64,000 bases of DNA from Ehretia macrophylla (GCA_037974665.1 CM075768.1:13011001-13075000), one strand, 5' to 3'. Counted from the stretch's first letter, positions 35,341-49,877 are shown. The notes: generated from the letters alone by a model not told the origin. Program-made: numbers and translations.

Positions 35341-37744
35341 TGTAACGCCCCGATCCCTCACGAGACCGGGACTCCTATTTATCATGCTATTCTCACCCAA
35401 TTCCAAACCCCGGGCACAAAATTTTAGAGAAAACGGACAGAGTTTCCCCTGTATTGTGGACATTCTGAACAACCTGTAAACACTCAATAAAGCCACAACA
35501 AGGTAAGACAAACTTTTCATAACTAAAGATCAAAGGATTAAGGCCATCCGAGCCTTGAAGCATACTATAGTTCCAAAAACACACAAGCATGCTAGTGGCT
35601 AGAGTTAGAACATTCACTACCAAGCATGCAAGGTAATTGAGAGCAGAAACATAAGTTATTACAAGATATAGGTTCCCAAATCTACACTACAACCAACTAT
35701 CCTTCAACTTCTTACAGCAACCAATATAAACAAAGCCCTTAGGCCACAAAATAGATACACAAATACCAAATAGAAACAAGAAGGCACAGCCACTTCAGAA
35801 TAACACACAGCAACTAGGGCAACTCCTCCAACTGCGCCACCTGAAACATGTTAGCGAGGTATGAGCAACCACTGTTGCCCAGTGAGGGATATAGTCCCGG
35901 GGCGTGCAATGCAACAGATAATACAATTATACAACAATAACACTTAGACAATTAAAGAAACAATGAAACTTAAATAACCACACATTTAAAGGATACATTT
36001 CACATAACCCCTATACACCAATCTTCACTGGTCTTCATTCACGATCCACGAACCACGAGCACGATAACGATAAGCCGGCATAACCCCAATCACTCCAGTG
36101 GGTGTACTCCGGATGTACCCCGAATCCTACGACCCAACATTCCCTGGCAATCTCCGGACCAGGCGAATGAGGGAATAGGGCACGGAGTTTGAATATCCAC
36201 CGGCAAGCCCTCTGCCGCCCAGCCGATATTCAACACATCCGCCCCGACACTATGGTTGCGCAACCACTATGCAATGCACTCAACGATGGCAAGTTAATAA
36301 CAATGATATAAGCATTAACACATATGAGGATCAACAAAGTAGGTTGACCTCGATACATTTAGGATAGAAGCAAATGTAGAAGTTAATAAGCAGTTTACAA
36401 ATGAACTTATACCACATAAGCATAGAATCATTCCAAAAGCTCCAAATCAATTTAAAATCATATATAAACACTTAAGAAGCCCTGACATGGGTTTAGAAGT
36501 GTGAGACAACTTAAATTGCACCTAAACCTCTTTGTTTTTCGATCTATTTCTCTTCTAAACCCAAGTTAATGATTTCATTTTCAAAGGAAACTCTCCCAAC
36601 CTTCTAACTAACCCCCAAGGTACCCTCTCAACCCTCGAACTCAATCAAATGCCCGCGTTTACCCCGAAAGCCCCAATTTCCCTCTTTTGGCTTTAAACCA
36701 CACCTACATTGTCCGGGCCTCAAACAAGGGATATCAAGACATCTATAGCACCTAGGTAGCCTAAGGATACTAGAATTGAAGCCCGAATCCACCCGGATTC
36801 GCATTAACCCTAAAAGCCCCAAGTTAAAGTCGGCTATTTTTCATTTTTAAGCGATTTAAGGCAATGCAAGTGCACGGGGCTATTAGGTTATCTTTACTAG
36901 CACCTAAGGCATCTATTAGAAGCATTAAATCAAGCTAATTCGAGCAATTACACAAAACCCTAGAATTTCCGTCACTATTCACCCCAACGAACTAACTATC
37001 GATTTCTACCGTTTAATTCATGAAACAATAGCATGAAAGTGGTCTCTACTACATATACACAACATATATAAGCTTATTTGGGCCTTGCAATAGCATTAAA
37101 CATCATTTCTAACAAATCAAGAAAATATCAACTATTTTGAAATACGAAAATAAGCCATGAAATCCCTCACCAATACGCGTAGGAGCACCTAGGAACCTTG
37201 CAAACACCCTACACTAGTTGCTCGAGGCTTGGAGTGGCTTGAAGTGGAGAGTTGATGAGCAAAAATCACTTTTTCCTCTTCTCTTTGGCTCTCGGCCCAG
37301 CTACAGTGAAATCTGCACAATTTTTTTCTTTTGTTTTGTGTTTTGGTGCTTATGTGTTTATATGGTGAGGTTAAGTTGAGGTGGGGTCATGGTGGGTGTT
37401 TAAGTGGACTCCTAAAATGCGCGTAGATAGCTTATAAACGAGCCTAAAGTGTAAAACATAGGCTAGCTAATTAAATCTCTAAGTTATGTTACGTAACACT
37501 ATTCTCTCAACTACAAAAATCATTTTCTAAACGAGCTCTCCTATCGCTTCTAGCTCAATTGCACATTTTTCCCACTACTTTAACAATTAATATGATTTAA
37601 TAAAAATGCTAATTAGCCAATAGAATGCAGTTTGAAAACGAAGTGAATAGTAGCTAAGAAAGTCAATAAATAAAGCACAGAATTAAATGCGCAAATAAGG
37701 GATGCAACAGTAAGTTAATGCAAGGCAAAAGTTCGGGTGTCACA
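35341..37744 (-). mobile_element. Solo Tekay-like LTR (e), nested in LTR d
   Basis: It runs from TGTAACGCCCCGATCCC to ...GTTCGGGTGTCACA, 2404 bp, with a perfect CTTAG duplication (35336-35340 and 37745-37749) that lies inside a 56-bp tandem repeat. It carries the family palindrome at 36100-36121 and the GCCCAGTGAGGGA block near 35877. It has no coding region. Confidence 0.9.
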
Positions 37745-40583
37745 CTTAGGGCCTAAGCGAGAGTTACACAATAAGAAATATCAGTTGACCTTGAACTCGT
37801 ACCATAAACCACGAACCACGAACAGAAATCCCGATATAATAATGACACTGATAATGATAAGCCCGCATACCCCTTATGACTCTAAACTGGGTGTACTCCA
37901 GATGTACCCCGAATATCCTACAACCCAACTCTCCCAAGGCAGCATCCCTAGCGAGAGAGGGACTGGGCAACCATGGTAGTCAAGGTATATCGGCAAGCCC
38001 GATGTCGCTCGGCTTCCGCGACACTACCATGCCCAAATAGTTGCGCTACCACGATGCAATGCACTCAAGATGATAACAGATAAGATAATCCAATAAACAC
38101 ATAATCAAGGGACAACAAAGTAGGTTGCCCTCGCACACAATATGGCAATCAATAAGCACACATAAATTCAAGCAATTATATTCAATCATACAATTTAAGA
38201 ACAATAAAGTGACTAAGATGCACAAAAAGATAAAAACTCCCTCACCTTTTTAAACCAAACCTGTGAGAATTTAGCCAAGAACTCTTTCAATTATTCTCCG
38301 AATGCACGAAATCCCTTCAATTACCACTACATAATACAACCAACTATTTGCATAAGAAGTTATACATTCTTTCTACAAGTGGTTTCCACATTCACACTCA
38401 ATTAAAGCTAGTTCATAACTCCATTAACTAATTCATTTTTATTGATTTCATCGAACTAACATAACTATCAAGTACATTTCCTTATTTAGCATGCATTACA
38501 TTCATTACTTAAACAACACATTAAATATTCTTTATGAATCTTACAATTTGATAGGTATATAACATTAGCAAATAGAGCAACTATAAAGCATATTCAATCC
38601 ACGCAACTATACATTTGCAAAGCATAACTAGATAGTCCTTATTTCTAGAATCTCTTCAACATCTATATTATAATACAACTATACTTAACACTTCTCACAA
38701 AGGCGATAGAATACCATTAATAGCTATACAATCAATATAAATGAGAGAACATGCATATTCACTCAATTCAAGACAAGGTAGACATGCAATCCAACCCATG
38801 AAACTTCCCCAACTAGCTAAACTTTCCAATCAAATGCATTAAACCACTCAACTAATCAATCCACATTCAATTGCCAACATTCAACCTAACTTTCTTTCAT
38901 TTAGCCCCTTTTGCTCCATAACTATAAAACTAGTCATCTAACAATAGAGACACATTACAAGCACTCCGAATAATCTAGAATCACCTAGGAACCATAATCA
39001 AACTCCCCATGGCACCCAAACACACACACGACCCAAAACCACCAAAAGGCCCCTTTATGATCAATCAATTCTCCACAAGTTCAACCCACATTCCAACACA
39101 TCCGAGCATTAAGTTGGTCAATCTAACACTCATGGAACTTAACCCAATTACTAAAACCATTAATTGAACCAAAGTCACAAAACTCAATAAAAATACTATT
39201 CATTCCTCTAACTTTCTCAAGCTACCACAACCAAACGAGCTACGCTACTTGGAATCCGATTTCGCCACTCAAACCTGTACACTTTATGATCCACTTAAAT
39301 GCAAGGAAAACCCGTTTTAACCGGCAAGAACTGCAAAATCCAAGCCCCTTAGCACATTTGAACTATAGCACCTTAAACCAATCTACAATTCGATACCATA
39401 AACACACCCCGATCATTATTTCACACTCTTAGGACCCTAGAATAACTTAAATTACATATTGCTAAAACTTTGCGATTTGGGCTTCTTTGATTCAAATCAC
39501 AAATTTTCAATTCCAAGCTATGTCCTAACCAATTTAATACCACATTTACCCTCCTAGACATTTGTGGCACCTACTAGAAGCATAAAAATACACATTACAA
39601 ACAAATCACAAAATTTGATGAAAAGTACTATTCATCATCTTCTCCAACTAACTTCTATGCATTTCCATGACTAAACAATTAATACAAGCCATATAGAATA
39701 TTCTACTAACTATATAAACATCATTAGAGACAATATAATCTAATAATTCAAGCATTAGAACAAATCTAGGAATTTTACATAATATAATCCTAACTAAAAA
39801 TACTCAAATAAATGCATCCCTCACCTAGATACAAGGTTAGAAAAGCTTGGAGATGGCTTAGACATGTTCAAGAACTCAAGATTCAAGCTTGGAATGGATG
39901 GAAATGGCCAATTATAGTAATTTTTGCAAGAAAAATACTATTCCTGTAGGTGGATTTTTGGCTGATTTTTTGACCTTTTTTTGTTTTGTGTATTGTATAT
40001 GTATATGGGTATACATGGGTAGCTATATGGGTTTGGGTCAATGGTTATGGGTTTGGGCTATAATAAAATGCAATACAAGTTAATTAAAGTCTAAAACAAA
40101 GCTATACTAAAATGCTAAATTTTACTATTCATGCGACACGTAAAACATTTTATCTACCCACCTTCCCGACATGCTATGCACGTAATTTCATTTTTCTCAT
40201 ACCTCATATATATCAAGTAACATAGAAAAAATGTAAAACCGAGAAAATAAAACAGTCGAAAATTCTTATGAATAGTGACTATCTTTTAAATAAGCTTTTA
40301 AGGAATAATTACACACAAATACATACAAATGAATGCAAGAAGATGAATTCAATAATACTAGAAATAAAATAATTAATATTTATCTCATATAGATTATTTA
40401 ATAGAATTTGAACATTTTGAATAAATAAGATAATTAAAGTTACTAAATAAATGTCAAGGTTAAAGTAAACACTTAAATTCATCCAATCACTTAAATTAAA
40501 TGCAAGAAGTAATTTCAATTAATACAATTAATAAAATGATAAGATAATTATTTTATATATAAGTTAATTATATGCATGATGCA

Positions 40584-42351
40584 TGATGCGTTCAAACAGT
40601 GCGTTATAATTAGGTACAAAATGACCAAGTTTTAATTACCTGCAAGTGCACGAATCTTTGCAGTGTAGTGTGCTATGAGTGCGAAATCGTACCACAGGGA
40701 AGCGCGTTAGCAAGTTGGTGAAGTAGTGCGTGAAAGTGTTAAAGCGGTAAGTGACAGTTTGTACAGGGCATTTGATTATACTACAACTAAATTAAAATAA
40801 CTAAATATGAATACGAGGGGTAGTGATCTAGGGGTCGAATATGTAAATAAGGCAATTAATCTAGGCTCGGTATTCAAGATTATCTGATTTAATGCAAGGG
40901 TTAAGCTACAAGCATTTAACCTAGTCAATTAACTTAGATTATTAAAATCTCGATTACTAACTCTGATTTAGGTGTTATGCCATCTACGAGCATTGGAGCC
41001 ATAGTATGGAACTGTCCTTGCAACCTGGCGTAAAAGGTCTATTTCGACTAAGCAATCAACTTCTCCTTACTTGGACTAGAACTACAGTCTACTTAAAAGC
41101 ATTACCTATAGTTTATGGAATCTAAGGTTGTCAAGCTATTTTCGATTCACTATTAAAGCATGGATACATGGTACGGAAGTAAAACAATCATAACATCTAG
41201 TGAAAAGCATTACGTTATGAAATACAATATTTAATGGTAAAGCAATGATACATCTACTGAAAAGCTTTGCATATGAAAGACAATACTAAATTAAAACAAG
41301 TCATGTATTGCATTTAAAGCATATAATCTAAATCCGAGACCGTATATTAAAAGACTAACATTTACAATATTCTCCCCTAGATATCAATCTACTCAGACAT
41401 AATTGAATATGAATTCTGTAAATAAAAGAGAGTCAAGAAAGGTTCCCTCGTATTGACGAACGCATATTTCTGATCCCAGAAATTTGAGCAGAGGTCCGAC
41501 GTAAAGTAGTTATTCATTCGAAGCTAATTTCCCCCGAATAAGAACTACTAGGGATGAGTTTTCCCCGAATAAGAGCTTTCCTATTAAAAGCTATTCGGGC
41601 AGAACCTTCCCCGGATAATAACTACTTGGGTCAGACTTCCCCCTAATAATAGTTATTCGGGCAAAATTTTCCTGAATAGGAACTACCTAGGTGAGATTTC
41701 CTCCGTATCCTACTAATTAACTATGACTAAAAACTAACTAGAATAACTCAGAAATTGATTAAAAATAACCAAAATCCAAAATTAATTACAAAATTCGGAG
41801 GAAGGGGGGCTATTTATAGGCAAAATCTCAGAGGCGCGCTTGGTTTCCCTCCAATCAGCGCGCGCCACATCAACATTCCGGAAGATTCCACGATGGGCAC
41901 TCGAGCACCAAAAGGGCGCGGTCGAGCGCCATTCTGCTCTATCGTTGACTTCACGACACGTGTTTTCTTCTGGAACATGGTGGAATATTCTGCATAGGGC
42001 ACTCGAGTGCCCTTTTGTTGAGTTTTTGGACTTGAATTTTTGATTTTGACTGAGCTTTGACTGAGCGTTGACCGATGCATTTTTGGGCTATTTTCAGCAT
42101 TCCGAGTCTAATTATGTGCTAGTTTCGGCCAAATTCCGTCTCTATCGTCTTCATTCTTCCACCATTTCACGTGCTTTCCTCATTGTCCACTTCTTGACTT
42201 GCATTTTTGGATCATTTTGGGTCTGAATTTCCACTTTACGGTATCATCCTATATTGCATCGAAAGTATCAAAGTATTGCAATAATTCCCAAGTTAAGATG
42301 GAAATATAGTACGAATACCAAGGTTTGAGTGTTGCAAATACAGTCATATCA
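40584..42351 (-). mobile_element. Athila A 3' LTR
   Basis: 1768 bp, paired with 50352-52120. In element sense it starts TGATATGACTG and ends GCATCA. It has a TATA box (reverse strand, 41810-41820). A string of ATTCGGG/CCGAATAA short repeats lies near 41510-41690. Confidence 0.92.
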
Positions 42352-42372
42352 ACATCCCCAAACCTAAACCTT
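42352..42372 (-). other. Polypurine tract region of Athila A
   Basis: On the - strand, GGTTTAGGTTTGGGGATGT abuts the 3' LTR. Similar G-rich copies lie at about 43488-43505 and 43583-43600. Confidence 0.6.
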
Positions 42373-44422
42373 GCTTGCCCTCAAGCAAGACTGTCTTTAA
42401 AACAGAAGTGAAAATAAAATTTGCAGAGATTTTTACAAGTCAAAAACAGATAACATAATCTATCCTATCTTTTTGTCAAACATTTTCCAAATATGAAACA
42501 TGAGAAATGCAATCTACTATCTTAAACCTATTCAGTAGTTGATGATAAACATGATAAGAAAACCTTGTAGAAAGATTTCACAAATAGGTACTCTTGTTGG
42601 AAATCGACTTTTGATTGCTTCGGAGTACATATTTACAAGTAAACTAAGCAGATTAAGTTCATTCAATACTCAACTTTCAAGTTATACAAACAGATCGGAC
42701 TTTGATATTCTCACCTACATTTGGAATCAAACTCTTGATCATGCCTTAACCCTTTAACATTTGCCAGAAAAATAAAAGTAGAACTAACAATATCTCTATA
42801 TAGTGTTCAATTTCCTTTGCTTTCTAGATATCCCATGTAGCGGGCTTTAAAGCCAACAATCCCCCGCCATTATGACTGAGGTTGTCAGGTTTCAAAGGGA
42901 CCCCTACGTGCCTTAATCACCCGAGATATCTAGGCTCGAAACCTTACGCTATAACACATATCCCAAATTACAATGTCTAGGATAGTGGTGCTTAGAGATT
43001 TACAACATATTTACACCAAAAATTTATTCAACAGTAAAGGTATGTACAACTCTTTTTCCTTTTTCTATTTTTTTGATTGTTTTCTTTGTTTTCTTTTCTT
43101 TTTCTTTTTCTTTTTTTTTTCTTTTTTTTTTTCAGAGTGTACATACAGACAGAGTAACATAACATACTATACAGACATGGCATAAGGGTTCAGGTTTCAA
43201 TCACAAGAAGTTCTCCTAACAAACGATAATCCTATCTTAGTCATTTCATAATCACATAGCTATGAATTGAAGAAATGAAGAACAACTAGGTTTACTCATG
43301 AATACAGTACCCCAAAGTTTTTTTTACAGAGTTTCCTCAGAGTTTTTCACAATACAAAGCTAACAACACAGGTTCTCAAATCATCTAAATCATTTCATTT
43401 AACAGGTAAGGTAGCAAACTACTCTTCTCATGAACAAAAATGATGTATTTCTTGCATATTTTGAAATTTTTTTTCATGAAATGTACGTACCCCCATACCA
43501 AAACTTTGCTTGTCCTCAAGCAAATAGCAATGTAAGACAGTGAGAGTGTAATATGCAAGAAATAACATAATGACAAATGCTGCATCCCCAAACCTATGGT
43601 TTGCTTACTCATCAGAGCATGTTGATCAGGTATAAAGGGAAATGTAGTAAGGAAAGATATCACATGTTGTGAAGTATTTCTATGTTGATATCAAAGCTTT
43701 TCTACTAACTTTTGCCAAAAGATGTATTATTCTGCAATTAAAGATTAGTAGACAAAGCGTTTTACAGATTATCACCAACACATCAAAAATAATAGTTAAT
43801 CTACACAAAATAGTATAAGGGAAGGGGTCAAAAAGAATTACGGTCAAGGAAACTAACTAAGACATAAAACAAATAAATAAACTACCCAGACCATTTAGAC
43901 TCTTTTCTGGGGTTCTAGAGTTGATGCTCCTACAAAGACTAGCTTTTCCAGAGGTTTCTGTGCTCACGACATCTAGTGCTTTCCTTTGGCATACTTAAGG
44001 CCAAAGCCAGTTCCATAGGGTCAAGGTTTATTACAGTGGGGTTTTACGTCACAGACGTTACATCTGGTGTATGCTCACACTCCTAACTACCTTATCAAGT
44101 AATACCCAACAGACCCAAACTACATTAAGCTAGTGGAATAACTCACACTATAAGACAGAGTTACACAATTAAGCTAACTGCACACAGAAACGTACAGTGA
44201 CTACTAATAGACTAACATTGATACCTCTATGAATGTTCCTCAGGGCTTAAAACCCAAACTACCTAAAGCTGGAGAAAGATTCAAAGAGTACACGTAAACG
44301 ACAAAAATTAAATAAATATTTACACAAAAGAGCACTAGGTTGCCTCCTAGTGGCGCTAAGTTTAATGTCTTCAGCCAGACGGTTGGACTGAGTTTAATGC
44401 CATCAACTAGGCAGATTCCATT
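42373..44422 (-). other. Athila A non-coding region between integrase and 3' LTR
   Basis: About 2 kb where Athila elements often carry an env-like ORF. I see none: only short frames with stops. It contains a long pyrimidine run on the + strand (43041-43136, polypurine on the element strand) and two repeats of the PPT-like CTTGCTTG(C/T)CCTCAAGCAA block. Confidence 0.55.
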
Positions 44423-47400
44423 TTATGGAAGGTATACAAGGTCTAGAAGTTCAACAAATTCAACTTCATGAGGGACTACCTTAGGATCGAAAGCATGCTT
44501 CAGTCTTTGTCCATTGACTGTGAGGACACGCCCATTTGTGGGATGCTTAATTAAAACAACTCCGGAAGAATATGCATTAAGCACTTCATAAGGACCATCC
44601 TACTTTGTTCTCAATTTGCTTGGGAAGAACTTCAGCATAGAATTAAACAGCCACACTTTATCTGAAGGAGAGAAGGTTTTCCTCAAAATAGATCTATCAT
44701 GAATCCTCTTCAATCTCTCTTTGTAGAGTTTGGCATTCTCATAATCTTCGAATCGAACCTCTTCCAATTCACTCAACACCAACTTCTTACCTTCACCTGC
44801 CTGTTGCAAGTCAAAGTTCAAGGCCTTAATAGGCCTTTATAGCCCAATAGGGTTTATGCTTTAGTTCAACAGGGAGGTGGCAAGCTTTACCGTATACCAA
44901 TCTATACGGGGACATGCCAATGGGAGTTTTGAAAGCAGTACGGTAGCCCCACAATGCGTCGTGCAGACGACTTGACTAATCTTTCTGATCGGGCCTAACC
45001 GTGTTTTGAAGAATTAACTTGATTTCCCTATTCGACACTTCCACTTGACCACTTGTTTGTTGGTGGTAGGGTGTTGCTATCTTGTGGTGGACATAGTATT
45101 TTCTTAATAAGGCTTCTAGTGTCCTGTGACGAAAATGCTGTCCTCCGTCACTTATAAGTACACATGGCACCCCGAATCGGGAAAATATGTTCTCCTTAAT
45201 GAACTTGACTACGACTTTGTGGTCATTGGTTTGGGTTGCCACTGCTTCTACCCACTTGGACACATAGTCCACACCAACAAGAATATATGTATAACCTGAG
45301 GAAGGAGGAAAGGGACCCATGAAGTCTATACCCCAAACATCGAATATTTCACATATGAGGATGGGTGTAAGGGGCATCATGTCCCTTTTTGAAATGGAGC
45401 CAGCTTGTTGACATTGTGAGTAATTTTTACACACTCGCTGGGCATCCTTGAAAAGAGTGGGCCAGAAGAACCCACATTGAAGAACTTTGGCAGCTATCCT
45501 TTTTCCTCCGAAATGTCCACCACATGCTTCAAAGTGGCAGAACTGGAGAACGCTATTAGTTTCGTCCTCAGGAATACATCTCCTAATGATTTGATCGGCA
45601 CAAATCTTGAAAAGATAGGGATCTTCCCAGATGAAGTACTTGACTTGTACCATGAATCGTTCCCGTTCTCGTTTACCCCAATGAGTTGGAAGCTCTTGGG
45701 TAGCCAAATAGTTGACATAGTGGGCATACCACAGAGTTTTATGTGAGACAGCAAAAAGTTGCTTGTAAGGGAACGTATCTTTGAAGGGCAAAGTATCAAT
45801 GGGAGAATCACGTACCAAACGTGATAGATGATCGGCAACAGAGTTCTCGCTTCCTTTCTTGTCCTTGATCTTAAGGTCGAACTCTTGTAGGAGTAATAGC
45901 CAACAGATTAGACGGGGCTTTGTATCTTTTTTGGTCAGTAAATACAACAAAGCCGCGTGGTCCGTGTAGACTATTACTTTGGATCCTAGGATGTAAGATC
46001 TGAACTTATCCAAGGAGAAGACTACAGCTACCAATTCTTTTTCAGTGGTTGTGTAGTTGTTTTGAGCTTCATCTAAGGTTTTGCTAGCATAATATATCAC
46101 AGTAAGCAGCTTATCCTTACGCTGGCCTAATACAGTTCCCACTTCATAATCTGATGCATCACACATTATCTCAAATAGGAGACTATAGTCAGGAGGTTGA
46201 ATGATTGGAGTAGAGGATAGCAAGGATTTGAGCTTCTCAAAAGCTTTTGAGCATTTGTCATCAAAGTTGAATTTGGTATCGTGTGCTAGGAGACTAGAGA
46301 GATGTCGGGCTATATGGCTGAAGTCCTTAATGAAATGCCGATAGAAACCAGTGTGACCAAGGAATGATCGGATGTCATGCGCCATTTTGGGTACGGGCAG
46401 CTTTTCTATTAGCTCGACTTTGGCTGGGTCCACATGGATTCCATTCTATGTAACAACATGACCCAGAACTATACCTTGTTTAACCATGAAGTGACGATTT
46501 TCCCAACTTAGAGCCAGGTTCATTTCAACACATCGGTCAAGCACTTGTGAAAGATGTGTAAGGCATTCATTGCAGGTATCTCTAAACACTGAGAAGTCGT
46601 CCATGAAGACTTCTAGGAACTTTTCGATCATATCTGAGAAAAGGGCCATTACACACCTTTGAAACGTCGCAGGTGCGTTGCAAAGACCGAAAGGCGTGTG
46701 CCTAAAAGCAAAGGTCCCATAGGGACAAGTGAATGTAGTCTTTTCCTGATTCTCAGGAAAGACTGAGATTTGATTGTATCCCGAATACCCGTCCAAAAAG
46801 CAGTAGTAGCCTTGTCCGGCTACTATATCAAGGACTTGATCAAGGAAGGGTAAAGGGAAGTGGTTTTTCCTTGTTTTGAAGTTGAGCTTTCTACAATCAA
46901 TGCATACACGCCACCATGTAGTGGTTCGTGTAGAGATCAGCTCACCCTTGTCATTTGGGACCACTGTAATCCCATATTTCTTCGGTACCACTTGTACCGA
47001 ACTTACCTAAGGACTGTCAGAAATTGGGTAGATAATACCCGCATCAAGTAACTTAATGATCTCTTTGTGGACGACATCACCAATCTTTGGGTTTAGTCTC
47101 CTCTGAAATTCTCGAGGAGTAACTTTTTCCTCGAGATGAATTTGGTTCATACACACAGAGGGATCAATTCATTTCAAGTTTGAAATTGTCCAACCTATTG
47201 CCTGTTTATGCGTACTAAGGACCTCTAAAAGTTTGTCTTCATGCTCGAGAGTCAAATCCGAGGCAATAATGACAGGCAGAGTTTCATCGGGTCCTAAGTA
47301 GGCATACTTTAGATGTTCGGGCAAGGTTTTGAGTTCCAGCGTTGGTGGAGAATCAATTGTGGGACAATCAAGGACTTCAGGGAAATGATTTGTTACTTGA

Positions 47401-47640
47401 TCATCCTTAACTGGATCAACAACAACGTAAGCAGAGGCGACCATTTCAAGAGAAATGTCGCATTCAAACAATAGTCGTTCAAGTTCGGCTATCTCCTCAT
47501 TAGGAGACAAGAGTGATTGGGCAAGCTCATCTATGCATGAGTCAATGGTATCAACATGGAATTATTCTTTTTCCTCATCTTGGTTCAACTTATTGGCTGC
47601 ATCAGCAACCCTTAACTTCGTTCTCATATTCCCAAATGTC
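44423..47640 (-). pseudogene. pol: Athila A reverse transcriptase - RNase H - integrase
   Basis: This part of pol copies element RNA and inserts the DNA. In order on the - strand: an N-terminal linker (47510-47169), RT with VVPKKYGITVV, FPLPFLDQ, CFLDGYSGYNQI, TPFGLCNAPATF and the catalytic FMDD (near 46600), then [18 protein letters not shown], RNase H ([22 protein letters not shown] near 45950), integrase zinc finger ([11 protein letters not shown]...CKNYSQC) and core D-D-E (GIDFMGPFP near 45320, SDGGQHF near 45155, E in GQVEVSNRE). Stops at about 47005, 46445 and 44975 each lie in otherwise continuing homology and are TAG. The integrase tail continues (44821-44600) in another frame, so there is also a frameshift. 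It is inactive as read. Confidence 0.88.
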
Positions 47641-48520
47641 AATTATATCATTCCCGTCCTACAGTAAATAACAGCATCAGCTGTTGCTAAGAAAGGTCTG
47701 CCTAGTAAAACAGGAGTGGTATTCTTGTTATAAGGGCCTAAGTCCATATCTAACACAATGAAATCCACTGGGAACAGAAATTTTCCTATCTGACTAGGAC
47801 ATCCTCTACAATACCTCGAGGTCTCCGCTCAGATCTATCTGCCAACTGGAGGGTTACATTTGTTGGGGTCAACTCTCCAAGACCTAGCCTTTGGTAAACT
47901 ATGTGTGGGATGAGGTTAACACTAGATCCTAAGTCTAACAAGGCGCTTTCTACCCGTTGATCATTGATTAAACATGGAATGGTGAAAGCTCTTGGGTCAC
48001 TGCACTTTTGAGGCAGCCCTCTAGTGCAGATGCTACTAACCTTCTTAGTAAGTCGGACCGTCTTAGGAATGGAGTTGGTCCGTCTCTTTTTCACATACAA
48101 ATCCTTCAAAAATTTGGCATAGACAAGGATTTGTTGGATTACCTCTACTAAAGGCAGATTGATCTTAATATCTTTCAGATGGTTTAAGACCTTGAGTTGG
48201 TTAGGAGTAACACTCGGCTTCGGACGGGACAGAGCTGTTGGGAAAGGTGCTTTGGATGAAGGTTCAACTAAAGGCTCTACTGTTGGGTTTTCATTCCTAC
48301 GAGAGTCGTCAACATTGTTGCTTAAAAACTCGATCTCATGTTTCTCTATTTCCTCAGGAACATCCCTATTTTTCTTTCTAACCTCCTTGTCGATTACTTT
48401 CCCACTCCTAAGGGTAGTTACGGCCTTAGCCTGTTCGTGAGCGGTCTCAGTTTGAACATTACTACATTGTCCTCATGGATTTTCCATGGTCTGAGATGGG
48501 AACTTACCCTCATATCTCCT
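47641..48520 (-). pseudogene. Athila A protease region
   Basis: It would encode the aspartic protease that cuts the polyprotein. The segment 48109-47786 reads KDLYVKKRRTN...RGLPQK then ALLDLGSSVNLIPH, with the active-site Asp present, and QRLGLGELTPTNVTLQLADRS. A GRPFLAT motif follows near 47700, typical of the flap and second half. The frame differs from that of RT, and stops separate it from gag. Compare element B, where the Asp is replaced. Confidence 0.8.
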
Positions 48521-49877
48521 GCTTAAAGTTTGGGCCATCTGTCCAATTTGTCCCTCAAGTTTAGCAATAGACTGTTGCTGAACTTAGACCAATTATAAGA
48601 GTTTATCAAACTTGTCATCAGATGATGACTATGCAAGAGGAAGATAGGGGAAGTTGTTCCGTTGTGTTCGGAACCGTTCTTTCTGAATTGGGTACAAACC
48701 AGGAGGGTTAGAGTTTTGTGGATTTTGATATTGCTGCTGAGGGAAACAACGCTCAAAATTTCCTTGTTGTTTCTGATATTGTTGTTGAGAAAATTGAGTC
48801 TCATGATTCCATTGCCGCTACGAAAATGCGGGATTGTCTTGCTAGCCAGGATTATACGTGTTTGAATATGGATTGTAATTCCTTGTATATCCTTGAGTGC
48901 CAAAGACTTGTTCTTGCATAAATTTGGGAAATTATGAATTGATTGGATAGTCTAAAGTAGAGTGATCTACTGCAGAACATACATCACAAACTTCTGTGAT
49001 TTGAGGAGCTTGTTGTGAAAAAGTAGACCCTAGAGACATGAATTTTTCTAATTGAAATGCTAGGGCATCTACTTTGTTAGTCAATTGGGCGTTGGAGTTA
49101 GAGTTAACCTTGAACAATGCCCTCATTTGGGGGTTGTGGGTACTTCTAGTTTCTCTATCTATAGCTGTGTTCTGAAGAGAATCTTAAGCTATATTTTGAA
49201 TTCTACTCCAAGCTTCATCTGTTGTGAGGTTATAGAAATCTCCATTACTCATTGCATTAACCATCATTTTCTACTGAGGTGTAAGACCTTTAAAGATATA
49301 TTGCAAGAGTTCGTGACTGGCAAACCCATGGTGGGGACACTGATTCCTAAGATCAATAAATCTCTCCCAAGCTTCATGAAAGGCTCTAAGTCTGACTGTA
49401 CAAATGACATGATGTCTGTTCGCAGAGTAGTGGTTTTGGCCATTGGGAAGAACTTATGTAAGAATTTCCGAACAAGTTCTTCCCAAGATGTAATAACTTC
49501 TGCGTCTAAATGATTCAGCCATTGTTTGGCTTTGTCTTTCAAGGAAAATGGAAATAGACGCAGTTGAATGATCTAACGACTCACATTAAGGATATGAAGC
49601 ATAGAACATGCTTCCAAGAATTATATGATATGAGCGTGAAGGCTTTCATTGCTCTTCCCGTAAAAGGAAGGCAAATTTAAAATTGTCCCTGTCTTTAGCT
49701 CAAAGTTAACATTCCCAAGAGCCGGTGGGGCTATAGCAAATTCAGGGTTGTAATCGCCCGAAGAAAAATGTTGACGAAGAGTCATTTATGGGTCAACGGG
49801 TCGATTAACGGGCCGGTTGACATGTTGAGCTATAAGAAAAGGCGGTATGTTATGGACATTTTATTTTGTTCCTCCAT
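48521..49877 (-). pseudogene. gag: Athila A gag
   Basis: The likely start is ATG at 49877-49875 (MEEQNKM). A TAA near 49788-49786 sits just before MTLRQHFSSGDYNPEFAIAPP. Then NFELKTGTILNLPSFYG, FPFSLKDKAKQWLNHL, WEELVRKFLHKFFPMAK and TTTLRTDIMSF follow, matching element B and Athila capsid domains. A frame change occurs near 49400-49330. A knuckle-like VCDVCSAVDHSTLDYP (about 49000) has Tyr at the last metal-ligand position, as in B. It is not intact. Confidence 0.82.

Noticed and set aside
45477-45838. ORFs on the + strand and in another - frame inside the Athila integrase
   Set aside because: They are shadows of the pol gene on the - strand, which has clear motifs.
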